Of a stretch of 64,000 nt of DNA, positions 51,425 through 58,323 are shown piece by piece. Position 1 is the first letter of the stretch; each line of letters begins with the position of its first letter. A program made the translations under genes and the position numbers. The notes under the pieces are model-generated. The model had not been told where the DNA came from and searched no databases. It saw only the letters and a list, made by a program, of their open reading frames with translations. Source of the stretch: Planctomycetota bacterium (GTDB lineage: Bacteria > Planctomycetota > B15-G4); NCBI GenBank assembly GCA_020638905.1, contig JACKHP010000023.1, forward strand, positions 1 through 64,000. Direction: 5' to 3'.

Positions 51425-51910
51425 GGAGTGCTCCTTGGTGGAGGCTCGCGGCGACTGCGTGCAGTCGTGAACTGTCCGGACGCACCCTCTCCTTCACCGG
51501 GGTCGCGTGCGGCCTCGGCCGGGATGGGATCGTGCGTCCACGAAGCCGGCGGGGGGCGGATCCCGAGCCGTGAGGTCACCGCGGAGCGGCGACCGACATT
51601 CGGGTCTCCCCCGGATCGTTCCTCTCGGACGCGTGCGGCTCACGCCCCTCGCGAGACGTTCATCGCACGACGTCGGTCACTCGGCGCGGGTGCAACGCGT
51701 CGCGACGCAAGACGTCTTGATCGTCGGATGCTGCTGGACTAGGCTCACGGGGACATCGACGACGATCCGCACTGGCTATGGCAACCGAAGCGGATCGCAG
51801 TCGGGTCTTCGCATCCCGTGCTGCTTCGCACTGCGCTCGAGTCCTCCCTGCTGTTGTCGAGGATGGCCGCGTGACACACGCTGCGTCACGCCTGGGAATC
51901 TGTAGGTCGA
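51425..51910. other. Non-coding interval upstream of the FG-GAP gene
   Basis: This 486-bp gap between two minus-strand genes has lower GC than its surroundings and no convincing gene. It holds a 7-bp inverted repeat in the FG-GAP leader (51452-51467, CGACTGC/GCAGTCG) and a 12-bp palindrome CAAGACGTCTTG (51708-51719). Open frames here lack ribosome sites. Confidence 0.5.
51869..51891 (-). terminator. Weak hairpin after the sigma factor gene
   Basis: GCGTGAC (51869-51875) and GTCACGC (51885-51891) form a 7-bp stem 19 nt past the sigma gene stop. No T-run. Confidence 0.3.
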
Positions 51911-52639
51911 TCAGCCCTCGCGGTCGCGCCCGAGCAGCGACGCGGCGGCTTCGATCGCGCGCTGCAGCGCCTGGCGCACCGCTTCGGTCGAGATGTCGAG
52001 TTCGGCGGCGACGTCCTTCGTCGACATGCCCTTCTGGATCAACGTGAACACGGCACGCTGCTTCGGCAGCAAGCGCGTCACGATGAGTTGCAGACGGCGC
52101 AGTCGCTCGTTCCGGATGGCGCTCAGCTCGGGATCGTTCTCGGGGTCGTCGTCGATGCGTTCGAAGAGCGCGGGGTCGCCGTCGACCCGGCGGTGCTCCG
52201 AACGCTTCGCGGTGTTCATGCCTCGGAGACGGTCCCTCACGTGGTAGTCCATCCGTTGCACCAGCAACGCGACGAACTGCTCTTCGGTGTCGAAGGTGTA
52301 GTCGGAGAGCCGCGGCCAGAAGCGTGCGATGACGGAGTTGGCCAGGTCTGCCGTGTTCATCAGGCGCCTCAGCGCCGAGTCCGGAGCGAGCGTGTAGCGA
52401 CCCTTGCTCAGCGCCACGTCGGTGAGGTAGGTGGCGAACTCGTTGTCGACGTCAGGGTCGGCGCCGAGACGTTCGTAGACGACCTTGAGCGCCGTGCTGC
52501 CCAGGTCGCCGCCGGTGCTCAGGTGACGCAGCGCGGCGTCCATCGCCTCGTCGCCGGCGATGAGACGCGCCGAGGCTGGGCCGAGTCGTCGCCGTGCGTG
52601 CTCGACGAGTTCGCTCTGGTAGTCCTTGTGTGTGCTCAT
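51911..52639 (-). CDS. ECF-like RNA polymerase sigma factor
   Basis: A 242-residue sigma factor. Region 2 is divergent (ANSVIARFWPRLSDYTFDTEEQFVALLVQRMDYHVRDRLRGMNTAKRSEHRR), while region 4 is clear (LLPKQRAVFTLIQKGMSTKDVAAELDISTEAVRQALQRAI). The N-terminal ~100 residues are helical and may fold on the core domains. It resembles the planctomycete ECF groups often found near Ser/Thr kinases and surface proteins, which is the context here: kinase at 47.2 kb and FG-GAP protein at 49.8 kb. ATG 52639 has no clear Shine-Dalgarno; ATG 52687 would add a basic leader. No anti-sigma gene is adjacent, so control may be by phosphorylation. Confidence 0.85.
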   Translation of the reverse strand: MSTHKDYQSELVEHARRRLGPASARLIAGDEAMDAALRHLSTGGDLGSTALKVVYERLGADPDVDNEFATYLTDVALSKGRYTLAPDSALRRLMNTADLANSVIARFWPRLSDYTFDTEEQFVALLVQRMDYHVRDRLRGMNTAKRSEHRRVDGDPALFERIDDDPENDPELSAIRNERLRRLQLIVTRLLPKQRAVFTLIQKGMSTKDVAAELDISTEAVRQALQRAIEAAASLLGRDREG

Positions 52640-53087
52640 GGATCGCGATCGTCCACGTCGGAATGCCTTCCTGCGAGGCCGCGCCATGGGCCCAGGATCG
52701 GGAGGTCTCGGACTCGGTGCCGGTGGCGGCGCCGAGGGACCCGGTTGACGACCTCTCGGTCGTCCTGCTCTCGGGGCCGGGTCCGTCCGCTCTCCGCCAC
52801 ACCAAGAGAAGCGTCGGTGATGCGTTTCGAGAACGGGCGATCCGAAAAGTTTCCTTCGGCTCGAATCGCACCTTGGTTCGGGGCGCGCGTCGGCTCTGAG
52901 AGATCAGAAGCTCCACGGTTCGTCCAACGGGTGCAGGCGTCCGTGGAGTGGGAATCGAAGGGGAGGAGAGAGTTGGCCGTCCGGATCGAGCCTGGTCCGG
53001 ACGGCTCGCCAGAACTCCTCCTGTCGCACGGTCGACGGGCTGCCCGCCCGGGGGGGCGCGCAGTCACGACGTCCAAGGGAGGTCGTC
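52640..53087. ncRNA. Hairpin-rich non-coding interval, possible structured RNA
   Basis: This 448-bp stretch has no convincing protein gene and lower GC than its neighbours. It contains a run of perfect hairpins: GACGACC/GGTCGTC at 52747-52764 (7 bp, 4-nt loop), CTCCACGG/CCGTGGAG at 52911-52948 (8 bp) and CCGTCCGGA/TCCGGACGG at 52977-53004 (9 bp, 10-nt loop). It leads into the small gene at 53088 and the terminator at 53294, so a plus-strand transcript with a structured leader is plausible. It matches no RNA family I can recognise (checked by eye for tmRNA, SRP, RNase P and cobalamin riboswitch cores). Confidence 0.3.
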
Positions 53088-53291
53088 ATGATCGAGCCGG
53101 AGAGTCCGCGGGGCGGCATCTGGTTCGAGGATCCGTTCCGCCGTCAGCGCGACGGGGGACTGCTGGGCTTGCGAAGGCTCGCGGCGAGAGCCGCTGCCGC
53201 CGGGCTCGCGGGACGGATGCTCGATCTGCCGGTCGCGAGGACGGGAGACCAGGGGAACGGGGCCGGTCGAATCGAAGAACCGCGTCCCTGA
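53088..53291 (+). CDS. Small protein of unknown function with own terminator
   Basis: A 67-residue reading frame. GGGAGG stands 6 nt before ATG 53088, a strong ribosome site, and the best intrinsic terminator of the window begins 3 nt past the stop. These signals make translation likely. The product starts MIEPESPRGGIWFEDPF, continues with a basic, Ala/Arg/Leu-rich helix (LLGLRRLAARAAAAGLAGRML) and ends in a Gly/Pro-rich tail. The amphipathic helix could bind membranes, nucleic acid or a partner protein. No family is recognised. It is separate from icmF, which has its own -10 element. Confidence 0.5.
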   Translation: MIEPESPRGGIWFEDPFRRQRDGGLLGLRRLAARAAAAGLAGRMLDLPVARTGDQGNGAGRIEEPRP

Positions 53292-53293
53292 GC

Positions 53294-53335
53294 GACGGTC
53301 GGCTGCCGGGGGGCGGCCGACCGTCCGCTCTTTTC
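53294..53335 (+). terminator. Canonical rho-independent terminator
   Basis: GACGGTCGGCTGCC (53294-53307) pairs with 53312-53325 (14 pairs, one G·T) around a GGGG loop, followed by CGCTCTTTTCT. It is the only clear stem plus T-run in the window and sits 3 nt after the small ORF stop. Confidence 0.85.
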
Positions 53336-53436
53336 TGGTCGAGAGAGCTTTCGTCAGGCCGGTCGTCGACCTTCCGTGGCGCCGAGGGACCGATAGCGGG
53401 GCCGACGATCCTTTCGTGCGGAGTGAGGCGGTTCGG

Positions 53437-53442
53437 TATCCT
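53437..53442 (+). promoter_or_regulatory. Candidate -10 element for icmF
   Basis: TATCCT followed by CGGCGG, 126 nt before the icmF ATG. The GC-rich leader between (53443-53567) shows an inverted CCCGGG-rich stretch but no cobalamin riboswitch core. Confidence 0.4.
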
Positions 53443-53567
53443 CGGCGGTTGATCCGGGCGTGCTGCCCGGTCGACCCGACGAGGGCGGCGGCGGCGCTCC
53501 CCGCGTCCCGGGGAGGAGCTCCCCGGGGGCCCCCTCGGACCCCAGACCGCGAGGCCGAGGGCCGTCC

Positions 53568-56500
53568 ATGCCCACCCCGTCCGTCGAGCCCTACCGCCCG
53601 AAGCACCACATCCGCATCGTGACCGCGGCGTCGCTCTTCGACGGGCACGACGCGGCCATCAACGTGATGCGGCGCATCCTCCAGAGCTCGGGTGCCGAGG
53701 TGATCCACCTCGGGCACAACCGCTCGGTCGAGCAGATCGTGTCCTGCGCCATCCAGGAAGACGTGCAGGCCATCGCGATCACGTCGTACCAGGGCGGGCA
53801 CGTCGAGTTCTTCCACTTCATGCGGGAGCTGCTCGACGCGCGAGGCGCCAAGGACATCCGCATCATGGGGGGAGGCGGCGGCACGATCCTGCCGTCCGAG
53901 ATCGAGGACCTGCACGCGTTCGGCATCGACCGCATCTACTCGCCCGACGACGGGCGTGCCCTGGGTCTGCAGGGCATGATCAACGACCTGCTCGAGAAGT
54001 GCGACTTCCCGACCGTCGGCCCCGACTTCGACGGGGCGCTCGAAGGCCTGGAGGAGCGTGATCCGCGCTGCATCGCGCGCCTCATCTCGCGCATCGAGAA
54101 CCACCCCGAGCTCGGGGGACCGCTTCACGACCGGCTGGCGCCGAAGCTGTCCGAGCGCCGCGTGCCGGTGTTGGGCATCACGGGACCCGGTGGCTCGGGG
54201 AAGTCGTCGCTCGTCGACGAGATCGTCCGGCGCTACCTGCACGACTTCGACGACAAGACCATCGCGGTCATCTCGGTCGACCCGAGCAAGCGCAAGACGG
54301 GCGGCGCCCTGCTGGGCGACCGCATCCGCATGAACGCCATCGACGACCGGCGCGTCTACATGCGCAGTCTCGCGACGCGGCAGAGCAACCTCGCGCTCAG
54401 CAGGCACGTGCAGGGAGCCATCGACATCTGCCGCGCGGCGGGCTTCGACCTCGTGATCGTCGAGACCTCGGGCATCGGTCAGTCCGACACGGAGATCACC
54501 GACCACTCCGACGTCTCGCTGTACGTGATGACGGCCGAGTACGGCGCCGCGACGCAGCTCGAGAAGATCGACATGCTCGACTTCGCCGATGTGATCGCGA
54601 TCAACAAGTTCGACAAGCGCGGGTCGCTCGACGCGTTGCGCGACGTCCGCAAGCAGTACCAGCGCAACCAACGGCTGTTCGACACGCCCGACGAGGAGCT
54701 GCCCGTCTACGGCACGATCGCGTCGAACTTCAACGACCCGGGCACGAACGTCCTCTACCGCAGGCTGATGGACGTGGTCGCCCAGCGCACCGGCGCGCCG
54801 CTGCACAGCTCGCTCGCCCTCGGATCCGACCGTCCGCAGCGCTTCGTGATCCCCGCCGAGCGCGCGCGCTACCTGGCCGAGATCGTCGAGACCTGCGAGG
54901 ACCGCGCACGGTTCGCGCTCGAGCAGGCGGCGATCGCCCGCAAGCTGTACCAGATCCGCGGGGCGATCGGCGCGCTCCAGGCGCACGTGGGGGAGACGTC
55001 CATCGACTTCGTCGACTCGGGGGACGACGAGGTCGTCTCGGTGGTGCAGCTCGTGCGCCAGGAGTCGACGGCGGTCCCCGAGCTGGCGGCCGAGTACAGA
55101 CGCCTCAAGGAGACCCTCGACCCCGAGTGCCGGCGGTTGCTCCAGGAGTGGCCGTCGGTGCTGAAGCGCTACCGCGCCAACCTCTACAAGTTCCAGGTGC
55201 GCGACCGCGTCATCGAGCAGGAGCTGGCGAGCGAGTCGCTCTCGGGTCTGCGCGTGCCGAAGGTCGCGCTGCCGCGCTGGCACGACTGGGGCGACATCCT
55301 CGCGTGGCTGCTCACGGAGAACGCGCCAGGGATGTTCCCCTACACCGCCGGGGTGTACCCGCTCAAGCGTGCGGAAGAGGATCCCGCGCGCATGTTCGCG
55401 GGCGAGGGCTGCGCCGAGCGCACGAACCGGCGCTTCCACTACCTCTCGCGCGGCCTGCCGGCCAAGCGCCTGTCGACCGCGTTCGATTCGGTGACGCTCT
55501 ACGGCGAAGACCCGGCGGTGCGGCCCGACGTGTACGGCAAGGTGGGCAACTCGGGCGTGAGCGTGGCCACCGTCGACGACGCGAAGCGCCTCTACTCGGG
55601 CTTCGACCTGGTCGACCCGCGCACGTCGGTCTCGATGACCATCAACGGTCCGGCACCCATGGTCCTGGCGTTCTTCATGAACGCGGCGGTCGACCAGCAG
55701 TGCGAGAAGCACGTGCGCGAGGTGGGGCAGCTCGAGGAGGTCGACGCGAAGATCGACGCGATCCATCGCGAACGCGGCGTGCCGCGCCCCAGGTACCGGG
55801 GTGACCTGCCACCGGACCACGACGGGCTCGGCCTGCTGCTGCTCGGCGTGAGCGGTGACGAGGTCCTGCCGCGCGAGACCTACGAGCGCATCAAGGCGGA
55901 CACGCTGCGGTCGGTGCGCGGGACGGTGCAGGCCGACATCCTCAAGGAGGACCAGGCGCAGAACACCTGCATCTTCTCGACCGAGTTCGCCCTGCGCATG
56001 ATGGGCGACATCCAGCAGTACTTCGTCGCGAACGGGGTGCGCAACTTCTACTCGGTGTCGATCTCCGGCTACCACATCGCCGAGGCCGGTGCGAACCCCA
56101 TCACGCAGCTCGCCTTCACGCTGGCGAACGGGTTCACGTACGTCGAGTACTACCTCTCGCGCGGCATGAAGATCGACGACTTCGCGCCGAACCTGTCGTT
56201 CTTCTTCAGCAACGGGCTCGACCCGGAGTACGCGGTCATCGGCCGTGTCGCTCGGCGCATCTGGGCCCGGGCGATGCGCCATCGCTACGGCGCCAACGAC
56301 CGCAGCCAGAAGCTCAAGTACCACATCCAGACGTCGGGACGCAGCCTGCACGCGCAGGAGATCGGCTTCAACGACATCCGTACGACGCTGCAGGCGCTGT
56401 ACGCGATCTACGACAACTGCAACTCGCTGCACACGAACGCCTACGACGAGGCGATCACCACGCCGACCGAGGAGTCGGTGCGCCGCGCCATGGCGATCCA

Positions 56501-57017
56501 GCTCATCATCAACAAGGAGCTGGGCATGGCGCGCAACGAGAACCCGCTGCAGGGTGCGTTCATCGTCGACGAGCTGACCGACCTCGTCGAGGAGGCCGTG
56601 CTGACCGAGTTCAGGCGTCTCTCCGAGCGTGGCGGCGTGCTGGGCGCGATGGAGCGCATGTACCAGCGCAGCAAGATCCAGGAGGAGTCGCTGCGCTACG
56701 AGTCGCTGAAGCACACGGGCAAGCTGCCCGTGGTGGGCGTGAACACCTTCCTCGACGAGAAGGGCTCGCCGACGATCGTGCCGGCCGAGGTGATCCGCTC
56801 GACGCCCGAGGAGCGCGACGAGGCGATCGCCGCGGTGCAGGCGTTCCAGGCGCGGAACGCCCGTCGATCGGGCCCGGCGCTCGAGGCGCTGAGGCGCACC
56901 GCGGCCGGTGAGTCGAACACCTTCGAAGTCCTGATGGACGCGGCCAAGGTGGCCAGCCTGGGACAGATCAGCCGCGCGCTCTACGAGGTCGGCGGACAGT
57001 ATCGCCGCAACATGTAG
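53568..57017 (+). CDS. icmF: Fused isobutyryl-CoA mutase (IcmF)
   Basis: A 1149-residue fusion. Residues about 12-145 are a B12-binding domain (SLFDGHDAAINVMRR with the lower-ligand His). About 195-400 is a MeaB-like GTPase (P-loop GPGGSGKSS, ETSGIGQSD, NKFDKRG), and about 550-1149 is the acyl-CoA mutase barrel and its linker. Phe610 (RMFAGEG) and Gln798 (DQAQNT) sit where methylmalonyl-CoA mutases have Tyr and Arg, which points to isobutyryl-CoA/butyryl-CoA as substrate pair. IcmF is known to act with its own built-in chaperone. It is separate from the MeaB and free B12 subunit at 40-42 kb. ATG 53568 starts the mature fold; upstream frame is low-complexity. Confidence 0.93.
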   Translation: MPTPSVEPYRPKHHIRIVTAASLFDGHDAAINVMRRILQSSGAEVIHLGHNRSVEQIVSCAIQEDVQAIAITSYQGGHVEFFHFMRELLDARGAKDIRIMGGGGGTILPSEIEDLHAFGIDRIYSPDDGRALGLQGMINDLLEKCDFPTVGPDFDGALEGLEERDPRCIARLISRIENHPELGGPLHDRLAPKLSERRVPVLGITGPGGSGKSSLVDEIVRRYLHDFDDKTIAVISVDPSKRKTGGALLGDRIRMNAIDDRRVYMRSLATRQSNLALSRHVQGAIDICRAAGFDLVIVETSGIGQSDTEITDHSDVSLYVMTAEYGAATQLEKIDMLDFADVIAINKFDKRGSLDALRDVRKQYQRNQRLFDTPDEELPVYGTIASNFNDPGTNVLYRRLMDVVAQRTGAPLHSSLALGSDRPQRFVIPAERARYLAEIVETCEDRARFALEQAAIARKLYQIRGAIGALQAHVGETSIDFVDSGDDEVVSVVQLVRQESTAVPELAAEYRRLKETLDPECRRLLQEWPSVLKRYRANLYKFQVRDRVIEQELASESLSGLRVPKVALPRWHDWGDILAWLLTENAPGMFPYTAGVYPLKRAEEDPARMFAGEGCAERTNRRFHYLSRGLPAKRLSTAFDSVTLYGEDPAVRPDVYGKVGNSGVSVATVDDAKRLYSGFDLVDPRTSVSMTINGPAPMVLAFFMNAAVDQQCEKHVREVGQLEEVDAKIDAIHRERGVPRPRYRGDLPPDHDGLGLLLLGVSGDEVLPRETYERIKADTLRSVRGTVQADILKEDQAQNTCIFSTEFALRMMGDIQQYFVANGVRNFYSVSISGYHIAEAGANPITQLAFTLANGFTYVEYYLSRGMKIDDFAPNLSFFFSNGLDPEYAVIGRVARRIWARAMRHRYGANDRSQKLKYHIQTSGRSLHAQEIGFNDIRTTLQALYAIYDNCNSLHTNAYDEAITTPTEESVRRAMAIQLIINKELGMARNENPLQGAFIVDELTDLVEEAVLTEFRRLSERGGVLGAMERMYQRSKIQEESLRYESLKHTGKLPVVGVNTFLDEKGSPTIVPAEVIRSTPEERDEAIAAVQAFQARNARRSGPALEALRRTAAGESNTFEVLMDAAKVASLGQISRALYEVGGQYRRNM

Positions 57018-57039
57018 GCGCCCTGGTCACGACCGCCGT

Positions 57040-57061
57040 CGAGCGGACGTCATGCCGCTCG
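57040..57061 (+). terminator. Hairpin after icmF
   Basis: CGAGCGG (57040-57046) and CCGCTCG (57055-57061) form a 7-bp stem with an 8-nt loop, 22 nt past the icmF stop; TCTTG follows. Confidence 0.45.
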
Positions 57062-57102
57062 TCTTGCGCGCCGACGACCACCTCGACCGGCAGGCCGAAC
57101 CG

Positions 57103-57933
57103 CTACAGGGTGACGCCGAAGACGCCCTTGAAGGCGAAGCCGATCAGCAGGGAGAGCACGAAGACCGTGCCCATGATCCCGACCTCGCCGCCGGGCAGCC
57201 AGCCCAGATCGCGTTGGGGGTACGCGATGCGCACGTCGGCGATGGGAGAGTCGGCGTCGAGGCCGGCCTCGCCGGGGTACAGCAGTCCCTCGAGGCTCTT
57301 GGTGCGCATGACCGGGATCTTGCGCGGGTCGCCGCCGACGGCGATGCGCTTCTCGATCACCTGGTCGCCGACGTGGATCTTGGCCACGTGGTCGCCGGCT
57401 TCGGCGAGGTGCAGCTTCCAGGCGATCTCACCGGACGCGTTCGAGCGCACGCGGTCGACGAGCTCGATGCCCGCGGGGAGCTCGAGCCGTACGTCCGTGG
57501 CCTTCACCGACATCGGTCCGGCGATCGTGGGGTCGAGCGTCGCGGTGAGCAGCTCGGTCTTGCCGGGGTCGATGGGCGCGTAGCCGTAGTTGGCCACGAG
57601 CTGCACGATGATGGCCATCATCGGGACGAGCATGACGACCATCGGCATGATGTTGTGCCCGATGTAGAGCACGTTCTTGACCAGGATCTTGCCCACCGAC
57701 GCGAACACGCCGAGCAGGTCGTCCTGGAAGAGCCGGATCTCCATCAGGTGCACCTTGATGTCGTTCTTGGCGCGCTCGATGCCCTTCTGGTTGCTCACGT
57801 GCTTGTAGACGACGAGCGCGACGACTCCGCCCAGGCACGACCAGAAGATGATGTCGATCCAGGCCGAGAACGACCCGTACCAGCCGAACAGCAGGTCGAA
57901 GACGGTGGACGTGACGGAGTTGAACGTGTTCAT
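57103..57933 (-). CDS. Membrane protein with Oxa1/DUF106-like layout and a periplasmic β-domain
   Basis: A 276-residue membrane protein. Membrane segments lie at about 24-44 (WIDIIFWSCLGGVVALVVYK), 85-112 (HNIMPMVVMLVPMMAIIVQL) and 250-272 (IMGTVFVLSLLIGFAFKG). Between the first two is a basic, amphipathic helical hairpin (KHVSNQKGIERAKNDIKVHLMEIRLFQDD). Between the last two is a ~130-residue β-rich domain (ELPAGIELVDRV, WKLHLAEAGDHVAKIHVGD). A cytosolic coiled coil after the first helix and a Met-rich second helix is the layout of DUF106/EMC3-type members of the Oxa1/YidC superfamily; the assignment is from architecture only. It ends the minus-strand cluster with AP-superfamily enzymes and an APS kinase. 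Confidence 0.6.
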   Translation of the reverse strand: MNTFNSVTSTVFDLLFGWYGSFSAWIDIIFWSCLGGVVALVVYKHVSNQKGIERAKNDIKVHLMEIRLFQDDLLGVFASVGKILVKNVLYIGHNIMPMVVMLVPMMAIIVQLVANYGYAPIDPGKTELLTATLDPTIAGPMSVKATDVRLELPAGIELVDRVRSNASGEIAWKLHLAEAGDHVAKIHVGDQVIEKRIAVGGDPRKIPVMRTKSLEGLLYPGEAGLDADSPIADVRIAYPQRDLGWLPGGEVGIMGTVFVLSLLIGFAFKGVFGVTL

Positions 57934-58038
57934 GGACGGGTCATGGCCGGCGGGCGGGGGCGACTCGGTGCGGCGCGCTCCCGCACCGGCGCGGCGACGG
58001 GCCGGCGTCGGTGACGGGATGCGGCTCGCGACACGGCT

Positions 58039-58233
58039 TCAGGAGATGTACCCGAGGCCGCGCAGCTTGGCTTCGATGTCCTGGTCGCTCTGCGCGTCGT
58101 CGAAGTGCGCGAGCTCCTTCTCGAGGATGTGCGTGATGAACTCCTCGACGGTCGCGTAGCCGGCCGTGTCCGAGACCTTCTTCAGGCGCGCCACGAGGTC
58201 CTTGTCGAGCTTGACTTTGGTGCCACCGAACAT
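58039..58233 (-). CDS. Small ribbon-helix-helix-like protein with LRGLGYI tail
   Basis: A 64-residue protein. MFGGTKVKLDKDLVARLKKVSDTAGYATVEEFITHILEKEL has the β-strand/helix/helix pattern of ribbon-helix-helix proteins, with KVKLDKD as the possible DNA-contacting strand. It ends DIEAKLRGLGYIS. A similar end (RIMDKLKALNFIG) closes the APS kinase in the same cluster. GGAGAAG lies about 9 nt before ATG 58233. It is 90 bp beyond the first AP-superfamily gene on the same strand. It may be a regulator of the cluster or a small partner protein. Confidence 0.75.
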   Translation of the reverse strand: MFGGTKVKLDKDLVARLKKVSDTAGYATVEEFITHILEKELAHFDDAQSDQDIEAKLRGLGYIS

Positions 58234-58323
58234 GAGGTCTTCTCCGGGGACGGGGCCGCGAGCCGGCACGCGCCGGATGCGTCGGCCCGAGGGGGCGATC
58301 TTGGCGGGGGGCGGGTCGGCGGG

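Noticed and set aside
51507..51905. Plus-strand open frame in the gap between the FG-GAP and sigma genes
   Set aside because: No ribosome site, composition unlike neighbours (many Arg, Ser and Cys codons out of pattern) and no recognisable motif.
52594..52899. Small plus-strand frame overlapping the start of the sigma factor gene
   Set aside because: No ribosome site, odd composition, and it overlaps the real minus-strand sigma start.
53292..53567. Cobalamin riboswitch ahead of icmF or of the mutase operon at 37-41 kb
   Set aside because: I looked for the conserved B12-box core (GCCACTG) and an AGGGAA-type stem in both leaders and did not see it. A covariance-model search would be needed to exclude a divergent form.
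53064..56714. A very long open frame on the minus strand opposite icmF (over 1200 codons)
   Set aside because: It is antisense to an intact IcmF, has low-complexity His/Arg/Val-rich sequence and no domain. High GC keeps antisense frames free of stops.
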